Source of the DNA: Gari tellinella
Lineage: Eukaryota > Mollusca > Bivalvia > Cardiida > Psammobiidae
Assembly: GCA_922989275.2 (NCBI GenBank)
Contig: OV277870.1
Span: 44,574,356 to 44,638,355 of the forward strand
Direction of reading: 5' to 3'
Length of the DNA: 64,000 bases
Shown: positions 10,397 to 20,091 of the stretch, piece after piece
Layout of the letters: every line of letters starts with the position of its first letter
How positions within the stretch are numbered: position 1 is the stretch's first letter
The notes under the pieces: generated by a model
What the model was told of the DNA's origin: nothing
Database searches by the model: none
Seen by the model: only the letters and a program-made list of their open reading frames with translations
Position numbers and translations under genes: made by a program

Positions 10397-10646
10397 TACA
10401 GTGGAGAATCTGTTATTCTTTCCCGTTTAAACGCAAACGTACGCAAACGCAAAGCACTAAAACGTAGAAAAGAACAACTTTTGGACAATTCTGATAATTC
10501 ATGTTTATCTTGGTGGCAAACAGTTTGGGGCCTGATCAGACGCCGGGTTACCCGGCGTCTGATCTGGCTCCAAACTGTTTGCACTGCAAATAGTAGTTTT
10601 AGCGTAAACGCGTTTATTGGGAAAGAATAACAGATTATCCACTGTT
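10397..10646 (+). mobile_element. MITE-A copy, full length
   Basis: TA-CAGTGGAGAATCTGTTATTC to AGATTATCCACTG. Complete hairpin with tip GGGTTACCC. Confidence 0.92.
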
Positions 10647-10659
10647 ACATTATTATTTT

Positions 10660-10809
10660 TCGATACAAACTGTTTGGAGCTAGATCAGACTCCAAACTAT
10701 TTGTCATTCGGACTGAATTTCAAACAGTTGTCATTTTCTACCTTTTATTGCATTGCGATTGCATTTTGTTTGCGTTTAAACGGGAAAGAATAACACAGTT
10801 TTCACTGTA
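10660..10809 (-). mobile_element. MITE-A copy, left end and hairpin tip lost
   Basis: Starts within the hairpin: CAAACTGTTTGGAGCTAGATCAGACTCCAAAC, with the GC-rich tip removed. The right arm is intact through GTTTAAACGGGAAAGAATAAC to TTTTCACTG-TA. Confidence 0.75.
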
Positions 10810-11040
10810 TATTGTCCAATAGTCCTGGCCGTGTCCGTCTACAGAGATTGTTGTCTGTAGCAATTTGCAGGGTAAATTGTTTTTGCCATTCCTATTAATT
10901 CTATTTTCTGACTGTTAAATAGTTTTGTGAATAATCAGACGTCAAATTTCCTCGGGCCTTGTTGGCATACAGAATGTTTATAACATGGTTGGTGACCATA
11001 TCAGACCTCGAAAGGTCCACCAGTCAGTTGTCATTAGTCT

Positions 11041-11318
11041 TTATACACTTTCTTCACAGCAATGGTCTTCACTTGTACCGTAATGCAACATGATATGTCG
11101 TACATGCAGCTTGGCTGACTTAATAACAATTTCTCTTCATTTAGTCCCATCTTCAACTGCCCTCTAAGTTGCTGTACAATTCAACCCTATCCACTAGCTG
11201 ACGTTATGTTCCTACATGTATATATTATTCCATCTGTTCCATGTCTTCTTGTTCCGTTAATTGTTCCTTGGAGTACTTCTTTGCGACGCCTGACGAGCGG
11301 AGACATGCTCATACCATA
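11041..11318 (-). pseudogene. LINE ORF2 C-terminal remnant, distal part
   Basis: Read on the minus strand, this continues the LINE remnant that starts at 11810, beyond the MITE-D insertion. In shifting frames it gives WYEHVS, KEVLQGTINGTRRHGTDG, then GLNCTAT, RAVEDGTKW and SAKLHVRHIMLHYG, ending at a stop at 11041-11043. WYGHV...LQGT...GRR followed by RA..R..W is the usual layout of the region after the reverse transcriptase in RTE/BovB-like mollusc LINEs. Several frameshifts and stops show it is dead. Confidence 0.65.
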
Positions 11319-11567
11319 TTAACTCATTACCCCATAGCCCGTTTCTAGTTTTGAGGACAGGTGGCCATTTAAGGCAGGTTGAAAGTAAGGCAGAATGCGC
11401 CTTAAGGCGCATTCTGCTTTACTATTAGCCTGCTTTAAGCTATTATCTGCTAGATTATAGAACATATTTCTTATTATTCTTATTTATAGCAGTATAAATA
11501 ATGAATTGGAACTATTTTCTGCAGCAGATGAATATTTTTAAGGCGTTTTTATGGGGTAATGGGTTAA
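11319..11567 (+). mobile_element. MITE-D copy, full, inserted in LINE
   Basis: TTAA-CTCATTACCCCATAGCCCG to ATGGGGTAATGGG-TTAA. Hairpin GGCAGGTTGAAAGTAAGGC with tip GCGCCTTAAGGCGC. TTAA is present on both sides and LINE coding sequence continues on both sides, so this is an insertion. Confidence 0.92.
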
Positions 11568-11810
11568 CTTCCTTTTTCTTCACTGTAACGAGAAGCTCGT
11601 CGTAAGGGCCAATCAGTACCCGAACCTGACTGCGGACCTCTTCATTGACCGCATTGTGGCCTTTGTAAGAAATGTTAAGAATCCTTCTGTAGTATCTCAT
11701 CTCTAGAAATTGGATTCTAATTTCCAATTCTGCTGTCAGTGTCAAAGTTTCACAAGCATACAGGAATATTGAGATAACAAGTGAGCACATAGAGCATCAG
11801 TATTACAACT
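11568..11810 (-). pseudogene. LINE ORF2 C-terminal remnant, proximal part
   Basis: On the minus strand, an open stretch of about 75 residues from 11790 reads LVISIFLYACETLTLTAELE, RIQFLEMRYYRRILNISYK, then NEEVRSQV...IGPYDELL. This matches the conserved block after the reverse transcriptase palm/thumb in RTE-type non-LTR retrotransposons (LLYGCE.WTL, E...LR...I...D...N.....). The frame is broken at the TTAA insertion and the upstream enzyme is absent: a 5'-truncated, dead copy. It abuts a MITE-B at 11810. Confidence 0.75.
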
Positions 11811-11981
11811 ACAGTGCTCCCTCCTTTCAACAACCCTCCCAACAACGATTACCTCCTTACAATGACTCTTGTGGCAGTTCAAGGACAGCAGTTCCCTCTA
11901 ACGCTTGTCGTCTGCTGTTTTTAGCTCACCTGAGCACAAAGTGCTCAAGGTGAGCTTTTGTGGTCAGTCAATGTCCGGCGT

Positions 11982-12032
11982 CCGTCGTCGTGCGTCGTGC
12001 GTTGTGCGTCGTGCGTCGTGCGTTGTGCGTCA
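11982..12032 (+). repeat. CGTCGTGCGT / TGCGTCGTGCGT short tandem repeat
   Basis: Repeated GTCGTGCGTC and GTTGTGCGTC units just inside the AGCTCACC element. Confidence 0.75.
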
Positions 12033-12195
12033 ACAATTTTTTCAAACATCTTCTTCTCCAAAACCACTTGCTTGATTGCAACCAAACTTCACAGGAATGT
12101 TCCTTGGGTCAAGCTCTTTCAAAGTTGTTCAAAGAATTTGAAACTATGCAGAACTCTGGTTGCTATGGCAGCCAAAGTGAAAAAATAAGGAAATC

Positions 12196-13005
12196 TTAAA
12201 AAATCTTCTTGTCACAAACCACAAGAGCCAGAGCTTAGATATTTTGCACATAGCATTACCTATAGGTCCTCTATCAAAGATGTTCAAATTTTGCCCCTGA
12301 GGTCAAAATTGGCCCCGCCCCGGGGGTCAACGTTTTACATAGAGTTATATAGTGAAATGTTCAAACATCTTTTTCTCTGAAACCAATATGTCCAGAGCTT
12401 TGATATTTAGCATGGTATTACTTCTAGAGGTATTTGACTTATGTTGTTGAATCGGTTCCGGTCCGTTGCATATATGGGTCACCGAAGCTAAAAATAGATT
12501 TTTTTTCCATGAGAACTTAAAAAATCTTCTTGTCTGAAACCATAGTACACTTAGCTTAGATATTTTGCACATAGCATCGTCAACAGATCCTCTATCAAAG
12601 TTGTTCAATTTTTGTCCCTGGGGTCAAAATTGGCCCCGCCCCGGGGATCACAGTTTTACATAGAGTTTTATAGTGAAATGTTCAAACATCTTTTTCTCTG
12701 GAACCAATATGACCAGAGCTTTGATATTTGGCATGATGTAACTTTTAGAGGTCCTTCACATATATGAAAGAATTGGTTCTGGTCTGTTGCATATCTGGGT
12801 CACCGGAGCTAAAAATAGATTTTTTCAATGAAAACTTCAAAATTCTTCTTGTCTGAAACCATAGTACACTGAGTTAAGATATTTTGCACATATCATCGTT
12901 TACAGGTCCTCTATCTTAGTTGTTCAAATTTTGCCCCTGGGGTCAAAATTGGCCCCGCCCTGGGGTGTCACCTTTTACAAATCTTCTTTTCTGAAATCAC
13001 GTGAC
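12196..13005 (+). repeat. ~320-bp tandem repeat, about 2.5 units
   Basis: The marker TTCTTGTC recurs at 12206, 12527 and 12846 (spacing 321 and 319). Each unit also has GGCCCCGCCC, a TTTTACATAGAG block (first two units) and CTAAAAATAGATT at the unit end. It forms the body of the AGCTCACC element. Confidence 0.85.
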
Positions 13006-13353
13006 CCATCCTAGTGTCACCATTGTCAGGTGTTTATAATAAAGTTACATAAATAATATGTGGACATGTTGATAGAAATATGATAACGAGTGACAAACAG
13101 CTTGAATCCAGATCAGACGCCGCGTTACGCGGCGTCTTATCTGGATTTAATCTGTTTGCAAATATAAGCCAAGTCCTTATATTCCCTCCCTATAACGACT
13201 TCCTCCTAACAACACACACAATCTGTGTCTCCCATTGGGTGTCGCTGTAGAGAGGGAGCATTGTATGTTCCTGTATGATATTTGATAATTATTTTCGAAT
13301 ATCAACCAACTGTCTATCGAGTACCTCCCTCTGATTCAAAAAAAATATGTCGC

Positions 13354-13600
13354 TTAACCCTTTCTCTACCATTATGACGTTATATCCGTCTAACACAGTC
13401 GTCGACATAATATCGTCTGCTTTAATGTGTCGTCTGTTTTTAGTTTATAAAAGTTTGAATTCTAAGTGTTTTAACATGAGAAACATAATACATGTATATA
13501 TGAGTATCAAACAGGTACATGTAGGGTCCAGAGCAGACGCCACGTAACGCGTCGTCTGATCTGGATCCCAAATATTTGTATAATATTATGTTAGTGTTAT
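13354..13600 (+). mobile_element. MITE-C copy
   Basis: TTAACCCTTTCTCTACCATTATGACG, two GTCGTC/TCGTCTGC blocks, a hairpin with a mutated left arm (CAAACAGGTACATG, GCAGACGCCACG) and a better right arm. The right terminus merges into the next C copy. Confidence 0.7.
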
Positions 13601-13851
13601 AGATCCTGGTAGCGAAAATGTAGCCCATACTTTACAAGTTGTGAATAGAAGTGTTTCTTCTGCGCAAAAAAAAATATCGTCTGCTTTTTCTTAAGAAAAT
13701 TAAAATGTATGTTCATTGACTAAAGTAATATCGTAACGACTGTCAAACAGTTTAGATCCTGGTCAGACGCCGCGTTACGCGGTGTCTGATAAGGATCCAA
13801 CTGTTTTGCAAATAACCATTGTTTTCATGGTAAGGCTTATATATGGGTTAA
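13601..13851 (+). mobile_element. MITE-C copy
   Basis: Worn left end, TATCGTCTGC, hairpin CAAACAGTTTAGATCC, GGTCAGACGCCGCG with return arm, right end GGTAAGGC...ATGGG-TTAA. Same subfamily as the outer element at 44203. Confidence 0.75.
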
Positions 13852-14341
13852 CGCACTTTATGTCTCAGTGTTTCTTGAAAGAACTGAACTAATTGAATTA
13901 TTTGGTTCTTATTAGAACTTTACTGCTTATAATGTTTTAGAAAATGCTTGTGAAATACATGTGTATTGAAAGTACGGAAGCCGGTTAGTGCCAATCTCAT
14001 TATTTTTCACATGAAATTTCCAGAAACCGTCTTGAAAGTTCAAGATGTTCTTTAGAAATCCACGACAAATCTGTGTTCAAGTTTATTTGTGGAAAATTCA
14101 TGTTATCATATTGAAAATTCAAGATAAAATCTCGAAAATTCTATTCTAATTTTATTCTAGACTTTCAACAAAACTTGTATATATGTGAATCCCATGCAAT
14201 TGGAAGCCGGAAAATGCCAATTTAGCACCAGAGGTACACAATGGCAAATACGTCGGTGTAGTTTGTGTGATCAAATTTAAGCTTTAGAATAACTAGAATT
14301 AAATGGGAATTCAAGTTATTGAATCACAACTGTATTTAATA
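13852..14341. other. Nothing recognised
   Basis: No clear repeat. A small internal motif AAAATTC...AAGAT recurs two or three times around 14020-14150. Confidence 0.4.
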
Positions 14342-14712
14342 TACAGTGAAGACGCGTAATTATTTCCCAATAAACGCGTTTATGTTTAAACGAAATGCCC
14401 ATTGCAACTGGGTCTCCCCACAGGTACTTGACACATACTTTATTATCTATTAACACCACCCCCCCCCCCCCCCTTTAAAAAAAAATAAAAATAAAAAATT
14501 CTAGGGCCTATACTTCATTGTTTTTATAAACATAATAAAGTATGTGTCAAGTTCCTGTGGGTCTCCCGGCATATGATCCAAACTTTTTGCTTTTAAGGTC
14601 AAAACTAATTGTACAAAATTCTCAATTAACGCGTTATCTTCTTCATTTTATTTGGATTACAATTTTGCTTCGTTTCGTTTAAACTTGTGAGAACAGATCG
14701 TCTTCTCCACTA
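14342..14712 (-). mobile_element. MITE-A copy split by hAT-type MITE-H
   Basis: TA-CAGTGAAGACGCGTAATTATTTCCC, CAATAAACGCG at the left; resumes GGCATATGATCCAAACTTTTTGC and ends CGTTTAAAC...TCTTCTCCACTA. The insertion lies in the hairpin. Confidence 0.75.
14419..14559. mobile_element. MITE-H, hAT-type, copy 1 (141 bp)
   Basis: Terminal inverted repeats CACAGGTACTTGACACATAC and GTATGTGTCAAGTTCCTGTG. Perfect 8-bp target duplication GGTCTCCC at 14411-14418 and 14560-14567. Contains 15 consecutive C at 14459-14473. An 8-bp duplication is typical of hAT elements. Confidence 0.93.
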
Positions 14713-14987
14713 TTGGTGCCCCGTCTATTTATTAATGTATCTGTGTTTTAATCGTATCCGGGTTGACTTTACTACATAGATACTTTATTAATTAATTTAT
14801 TCAACAAAATGCCATATTGATGGATTTTGTTTAGAATCCTGTGAAATTGATTATTAGTTGTCATTATTCATGAGAGTGGAATGTCGCCTGTGTTCTATCA
14901 CACCGGGTAAACCGAGCCTTCGATCGGCGAGGATTCTGAGGACGCCGATAAGTACCTTATCAACTAGCACTTGATGTTTGAATCAGA

Positions 14988-15135
14988 AATGGCAGGCCCA
15001 ATTGTTCCCAAGCATTTGAGCAAAATCGTTCTCAGGCATTTGACTGGTAGGATGTGAGCTTTTGCTCAAATCTGAACAATCAACCGCTTGTGAACAATAT
15101 CAGACTCAACTAAAACTCTTTATAACCTTGGATAG
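14988..15135 (-). repeat. Repeat M, copy 1
   Basis: CAAGCATTTGAGC, CTCAGGCATTTGACTGGTAGG, GCTTTTGCTCAAATCTGA, CTCTTTATAA. Shares these blocks in reversed order with 27378-27505, and partly with 57040-57125. Class unknown. Confidence 0.5.
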
Positions 15136-15636
15136 AGGTCTTGTGTTGGATCAAATGGAATTTCTTTATTCTGGGTCAAACAATTAGAAAAGGACGAAAC
15201 ACCCCGAGGTCACACCACTTTTATTAATCGTCTTATGTAAAAAGCTGCCCCATGCTTTATTTTTCAAAGATATGAATTGAAATGTTTTCTATGGCTTGTT
15301 TATATATACATTTCCATATCGTTTCGTAAAGATACAAGTAACAGAAAAAATGAGTTTAAAGTTAACTGTTAAAAAAAACACTACTTATAACCGTGATGAT
15401 TTACATTCTGTGATGGATCCTCGGCAATGTATGGATATGGTTATATGGTATGGTTATTCATCTAGGATTGTCTATAAACGTTGATGTATGAGATGCCCAC
15501 TGTTTCAGTTTGTCAACGTTAAAACATATGTGACCACAGTAACATTTGCTCTAACTGTCTAATAAACAAGGCGATACAGGGTCAAACAAGTGCTAGGCGG
15601 CCGCGCTTTGAACAAGAGCTTTGGCCTATAAAATCT
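15136..15636. other. Nothing recognised
   Basis: An open frame of 62 codons at 15296-15484 has no recognisable motif and no homologue in the window; I do not call it a gene. Confidence 0.4.
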
Positions 15637-15639
15637 GAT

Positions 15640-15775
15640 GACTGCTTAATGCAGGATAACAGTAAAGCAGAAAGCTCCTGAAGGAGCTTTCTGCTTTACT
15701 GTTGTCCTGCATTAAGCTGACATCTGCATTGAAGACTTATTTCTTCTGGTTTGAGTGGTCGCTTAAAGCAACATT
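15640..15775. repeat. Class-2 hairpin (G type), perfect palindrome
   Basis: GCTTAATGCAGGATAACAGT, AAAGCAGAAAGCTCC / GGAGCTTTCTGCTTT, ACTGTTGTCCTGCATTAAGC. Core 15648-15718, almost perfect. It shares AGTAAAGCAGAA with the D hairpin. A fragment of the same sequence is at 30935-30965. Confidence 0.8.
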
Positions 15776-15936
15776 TACTGTACTTAGATGGAACCGTCTT
15801 TATTTCTTTCAAGGTCAAACATTCTCCTTACAAGTACATAAATACGTACAAAATCAATGAAGAACTAAATCAGAGGCCGTTAAATGTACATGTATCTATA
15901 AATGTTCGTGTACCTCCTTAACATATTCAATCTTAA

Positions 15937-16150
15937 ATAAGTCAACCTTTAGAGCACGCTACGTAATAGTCGCCTGCAAAATTTGTTATCTGCAACATTC
16001 CTCGGGTTTTACTCTTTTACTCAAAATTGATCAAGAGAATTATCAACAGTTTGGATCTTGATGAGACGCCAGGTTACTTGGAGTCTCATCTAGATCCAAA
16101 ATGTTAACAACGGTATTATCAAATTCTGCCCACAGCGCACAGACGGTTAA
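15937..16150 (+). mobile_element. MITE-C copy, divergent
   Basis: TAGTCGCCTGC and TATCTGC, hairpin CAACAGTTTGGATCTTGATGAGACGCC with return arm, and ends CAGACGG-TTAA. Confidence 0.65.
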
Positions 16151-16346
16151 ACAGAGATAAAATAGAAGCTTTCATACGGTTTTAACTCCTATTAGATTAA
16201 TTGTAGTTGAAATAGTGACACAGTGCACCTTCGATCATTCATGATACTGAATCTTGTACATTTTACTGTCTTGTTTATATGTTATGTTGAGGGCCTCATG
16301 GAAAATATACATTGTCAAATGAGTTCTCTCGTAAAAAAATGTCTTT

Positions 16347-16380
16347 ATTATTGTTATTATTATTATTATTATTATTATCA
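16347..16380 (+). repeat. (ATT)n microsatellite
   Basis: About ten consecutive ATT units with one G interruption near the start. Confidence 0.9.
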
Positions 16381-16489
16381 GTTTTATCATTATAATACTA
16401 GGCTACTAGCCCTTTAGTATACTGTTTGCATATGTCCTATACATGAAATTATGGGCTCAATGTGGTAAACAGGTTTTACGGGAACAACG

Positions 16490-16715
16490 TGTAAGAGACT
16501 TTAAGCGCACATACTACCGGTAGACAGTGCCTATTGCTGTATGCTCTGCAATTGTCTGAACATTTGGTCGTCTGCAATAATGCTCAAAACTAATTAACAT
16601 GCGTTTTCTTTCAGAATATATCAACAGAGTTTCAAACAGTTTGGACCATGGTGAGACGCCTAGTCCAAACTGTTTGCAGCAATTATAATAGGTTCGCCCT
16701 CAGCGTGCTAAAGGT
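16490..16715 (+). mobile_element. MITE-C copy, hairpin tip lost
   Basis: GGTCGTCTGC on the left; the hairpin is CAAACAGTTTGGACC, ATGGTGAGACGCC, then straight into TAGTCCAAACTGTTTGCAG, so most of the return arm is missing. Right end CAGCGTGCTAAAGG. Confidence 0.65.
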
Positions 16716-17027
16716 ACATGTACAACCATATAAAATAAGTTTTCTGCAATATCATAATTGAATTATTACATGACGAATAAATGAAAATCTAATTGGAACG
16801 AAAGCGAACTGTCTAGCTCCGAAAAAGATTGAAGATATGTAAGGATACAAGAATATTATTTGAAAGAATAGTAAAAATGTGAATTGTTTTACAAAAACAT
16901 TTTTGTGAAGAAATTGTTTTTCATTATTAACGCTTGTAAGTAAGAAAAAAAAGAGTTAAATGCTTGTAAAGAACCTTTTCAGAACGTCTATGGAACAAAA
17001 TTGGTGGTAAACTGAGGTTTTAATCCA
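16716..17027. other. Nothing recognised
   Basis: AT-rich unique-looking DNA. Confidence 0.4.
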
Positions 17028-17120
17028 TTAAGCCTAGTGTCTACTATAGAGGGTGTGGGCAAACAGTGAAGACCCTGGTGAAACGCCGTGGGGTATGCAC
17101 TGTTTGCTATTTTATATACA
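17028..17120 (+). mobile_element. MITE-E remnant
   Basis: CATTAAGCCTAGTG, CAAACAGTGAAGACCCTGG, and GCACTGTTTGCTATTTTATA: a shortened E hairpin without its tip. Confidence 0.45.
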
Positions 17121-17640
17121 TGTAAAATGATCTGATGTATAGACAACCATTGGAGTGTCTTGAGATCACTCTTTTATATGTATAATGAAATCTTCCAGCA
17201 AGAATATAGGTAGAGTTCACTGCAAATCTCAGGCATAAATGCATCAATAAACTGTCATCACTTTCATAACCCTGTGATTATCTTCATTTCATGGCGTTTG
17301 TAGTCAGATTTGAGTAATTTCGAAAGTTCATACTTGCTTTAAGCATCTTTCTTTGAGCATACATTTGTCTCAAACGCCTAAAACAAATATTATTTAGTAG
17401 GCGTAATAGAGGGGTTTGAATGGATATAACAAAATGTTTAACTAAAGCATTGTGACTGGTGCATCGTTCTTACGTACTTTTTCTTTAGTATATAGTAACT
17501 ACAAGACTGTCCACGCATTGTTTTTTCAAGGAAAGTATGTCTAGTATACTATACAACATTACCATTATAAACTATCTTAAGGTAATACTCATAGCTGTGA
17601 ACAAATATACTCCGGAAAATCACATTTAATTGCGTCTTTC
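17121..17640. other. Nothing recognised
   Basis: No repeat family or coding signal seen. Confidence 0.4.
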
Positions 17641-17902
17641 CGATTTCTATTATATAGGTTGCGGGTTGTTGTTTTTTTAAACGGAAACGCGAGTGTACTA
17701 AAACAATGGTGTCTGCAAACAGTTTTGAGCAAGAGTAACCGAGGATATGGTCAGGCTCAAAACTCATGTTTCAATAAAATGTCAGCTCTTTTCTAGCCCT
17801 GTGAATCTCTTTCATTGTTTTGGCGTTTTGTTTCGTGTTAATGGGATTGAGTCACATATTGTCCGCATTCGAATACAGAAACAATAAAAGTGTCACGAAT
17901 GA

Positions 17903-18152
17903 TACAGTGGAGAAAACGTTATTCTTTCCCGTTTAAACGCAAACGAAACGCAAACGCATCACATATAAAAGGTAGAATATGACATTTGATGGCAACTTTT
18001 TTCATTTTCTTTAATCTGAGTGACAAACAGTTTGGAGCCTGATCAGACGTCGGGTTACCCGGCGTCTGATCTGGCTCCAAACTGTTTGCATTGGAAATAA
18101 AAGTTTAGCGTAAACGCGTTTATTGGGAAAGAATAACGTTTTCTCCACCGTA
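17903..18152 (+). mobile_element. MITE-A copy, full length
   Basis: TA-CAGTGGAGAAAACGTTATTC to GTTTTCTCCACCG-TA. Hairpin with the standard arm mismatch and tip GGGTTACCC. Confidence 0.93.
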
Positions 18153-18303
18153 TATCTTATATTTACGTAGATATATTTGAGATTCTATTGACAAGATTAC
18201 AAGATGAAGCATATGGCTTTATCATCTTTAAATTCTGTATCTTTATTACCATGACTTGTCATAAAGAGACCGAGGAACTTTAAAACGGAGGTCTATATAA
18301 TGA

Positions 18304-18655
18304 TACAGTGTTCCCTCCCTACAACGGCTCTCCAAAAAACGACTCCCTCCCTAAAACGACCCTTGTCGTAGTTCCCTAAACAGGACAATTATGCATAACC
18401 TATTCACGGCTGCAATGTCGTCTGCTTGAAATTGTCGTCTGCTGTATTTTCTTAAAGTTACATAATGGAAATTTTGACGGAAAAAACTGAATGACGAGTG
18501 ACAAACAGCTTGAATCCAGATCAGACGCCGCGTTACGCGGCGTCTGATCTGGATTCAAGCTGTTTGCAAATTTCCCTCTATATAACGACATCCACCGAAC
18601 AACGCACACAGTTTTTGTCTCCCGTTGGATGACGTTGTAGAGAGGGAACGCTGTA
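18304..18655 (-). mobile_element. MITE-B copy, full length
   Basis: TA-CAGTGTTCCCTCCCTACAACG to GAGGGAACGCTG-TA. Hairpin CAAACAGCTTGAATCC, GATCAGACGCCGCGTTACG is perfect. Inside its left half is the C-like TCGTCTGCTTGAAATTGTCG block. Confidence 0.93.
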
Positions 18656-18663
18656 CATGTATA

Positions 18664-18847
18664 TACAGAGGACGTTATTTTCCCCGTAAAAACGCGTTTA
18701 TGCTAAAACCCTTTATGTCTACTGTAAATAGTTTGGACCCAGATCAGATGCCGGATAATCTTGCGTTTGATCAGGCTCTTAACTGTTTGACAAACTCGTT
18801 TAGTTTCGTTAAACAAAAGAAAGATTTACATCATTTTTGCCACTGTA
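18664..18847 (-). mobile_element. MITE-A copy, degenerate and shortened
   Basis: TA-CAGAGGACGTTATTTTCCCCG, AAACGCGTTTATGC, a mutated hairpin, GTTTAGTTTCGTTAAAC and a right end reduced to TTTTTGCCACTG-TA. Confidence 0.65.
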
Positions 18848-18911
18848 TCACTAGCGTAAATAACATCAAGTGAGTCATGATTCCTGATTACAATAACTAT
18901 TGAAATTACAG

Positions 18912-19191
18912 TACAGTGGAGAATGTGTTATTCTTTCCCAATAAACGCGTTTACGCTAAAACTATTATTTGCAGTGCAAACAGTTTGGAGCCAGATCAGA
19001 CGCCGGGTAACCCGGCGTCTGATCAGGCTCCAATCTGTTTGCCACCAAGATAAGCATGAATTATCAGAATTGTCCAAAAATTGTTCTTTTCTACGTTTTA
19101 GTGCTTTGCGTTTGCGTGCGTTTGCGTGCGTTTGTGTGCGTTTGCGTACGTTTGCGTTTAAACGGGAAAGAATAACAGATTATCCACTGTA
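18912..19191 (-). mobile_element. MITE-A copy with expanded subterminal repeat
   Basis: TA-CAGTGGAGAATGTGTTATTC to GATTATCCACTG-TA. The GCGTTTGCGT block near the right end is expanded to several TGCGTTTGCG units, making the copy about 30 bp longer than usual. Confidence 0.92.
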
Positions 19192-19325
19192 TAATGCTCA
19201 ATGTGTTCAGTGTTTGCTTGTTTTTTCCCAGTTCATTGTTAAAATCAATCCAAAATAAGAATAACAAAGTCACTAGACTGAATCGGAATCTGTAACAACA
19301 TGTATATATTTTAAACATTAGGATT

Positions 19326-19515
19326 TACAGTGACAAAGACATTATTCTTTCCCTAAAGACGCGATTGTGCTAAAACTATTATTTCTATTGCAAACAGTTT
19401 TGATCCTGATCAGACGTTTGGCAACTCCTATAAAAATAAAAAGACATTTAGACGAGTGTAATTTTCTATATTTTATTGCAATTAACATTTGCGTTTAAAC
19501 GGGAAAGAATAACTT
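19326..19515 (-). mobile_element. MITE-A copy, hairpin right arm lost
   Basis: TTACAGTGACAAAGACATTATTC, hairpin left arm CAAACAGTTTTGATCCTGATCAGACG then GTTTGGC, right side CGTTTAAACGGGAAAGAATAAC without the last terminal bases. Confidence 0.7.
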
Positions 19516-19824
19516 ATAGTTAGTTTATTTGACACATACATGTATCTTAAAGCTCGAAACTGGAGTGGTCTTTACTTGAAGATAAAGTATGTTGGATCGT
19601 GAAATGTTGATACTTTTTGTGTAACAAATTTCCCTCTAAATACATACATTTGAATTAGTTTAGACACTAAATAAATACAGTCCCTACATTTTATTGCATT
19701 GTGTTGTGTCATTTGCCGTTAAACGGAACATGACAATATCATATCCATTGTTACATGTTGCAGCATATCATAAAGCTCGAACAGTTGCAGACGACAACTG
19801 TTGCAGGCGAACAAAAATACACAG

Positions 19825-19985
19825 TGTAACGTACGTCGTACGTTGGTACATGCAAATGAGGCTTCCCAAACCGTTGTATGTTTGGAAGTGAGTCAATTAT
19901 ATAGCGCAACAAACATCTCTTGGCGGAGCTTAAGCTTTGCACCGACGGGGTTTGTTGTTGCTGGTCACTCGGTTTGCACGTTACA
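19825..19985 (+). repeat. 5' LTR of TRIM
   Basis: TGTAACGTACGTCGTACG to GCACGTTACA, with TTATATAGCGC as a likely TATA box. Roughly 90% identical by eye to the 3' LTR. Confidence 0.9.
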
Positions 19986-19987
19986 AA

Positions 19988-20005
19988 TGGTGGCAGCGGT
20001 GGGAT
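19988..20005 (+). promoter_or_regulatory. Primer-binding site of TRIM
   Basis: TGGTGGCAGCGGTGGGAT lies two bases after the LTR, where a tRNA 3' end would prime minus-strand synthesis. I did not assign the tRNA. Confidence 0.75.
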
Positions 20006-20077
20006 AATGACAACTGCCAGACCGGAGTTGCCTTACCCACGGTTCTCCCGGGTCCAAGTCTCGGGACGAGAGTTCTC

Positions 20078-20090
20078 GGAGGGGAGAGTT
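20078..20090 (+). promoter_or_regulatory. Polypurine tract of TRIM
   Basis: GGAGGGGAGAG lies immediately upstream of the 3' LTR, the expected plus-strand primer position. Confidence 0.75.
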
Positions 20091-20091
20091 A

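Larger units (their letters stand above)
11932..13035 (+). mobile_element. AGCTCACC repeat (mollusc-type), inserted in MITE-B
   Basis: Opens with the hairpin AGCTCACCTGAGCAC, AAA, GTGCTCAAGGTGAGCT, then a CGTCGTGCGT-rich run. I recognise this opening from many mollusc genomes. The body contains a ~320-bp tandem repeat. The right limit is inferred from where MITE-B resumes. No coding capacity; superfamily unknown. Confidence 0.8.
11810..13265 (-). mobile_element. MITE-B copy split by AGCTCACC repeat
   Basis: TA-CAGTGCTCCCTCCTTTC and the block CAACAACGATTACCTCCTTAC at the left. The element resumes after 13035 with AAAGTTACATAAATAAT, the hairpin CAAACAGCTTGAATCC, CCCTCCCTATAACGAC, and ends GAGGGAGCATTG-TA. 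Removing the insert restores the normal ~350-bp layout. Confidence 0.85.

Noticed and set aside
14459..14473. Poly-C run as a sequencing artefact
   Set aside because: A similar run, with a complementary G run, occurs in the second copy of the same element, so it is a family property, though exact length is uncertain.
15296..15484. Possible small gene (62 codons)
   Set aside because: No motif, no plausible splice context and AT-rich composition like its surroundings; length is expected by chance.
18923..19258. Recurrent 60-140 residue open frames with TVWSQIRRRVTRRLIRLQTVCHQDK and similar peptides, seen more than a dozen times
   Set aside because: They are the translation of the MITE-A hairpin and its flanks, in both orientations. 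They start and stop with the element, not with any gene structure.
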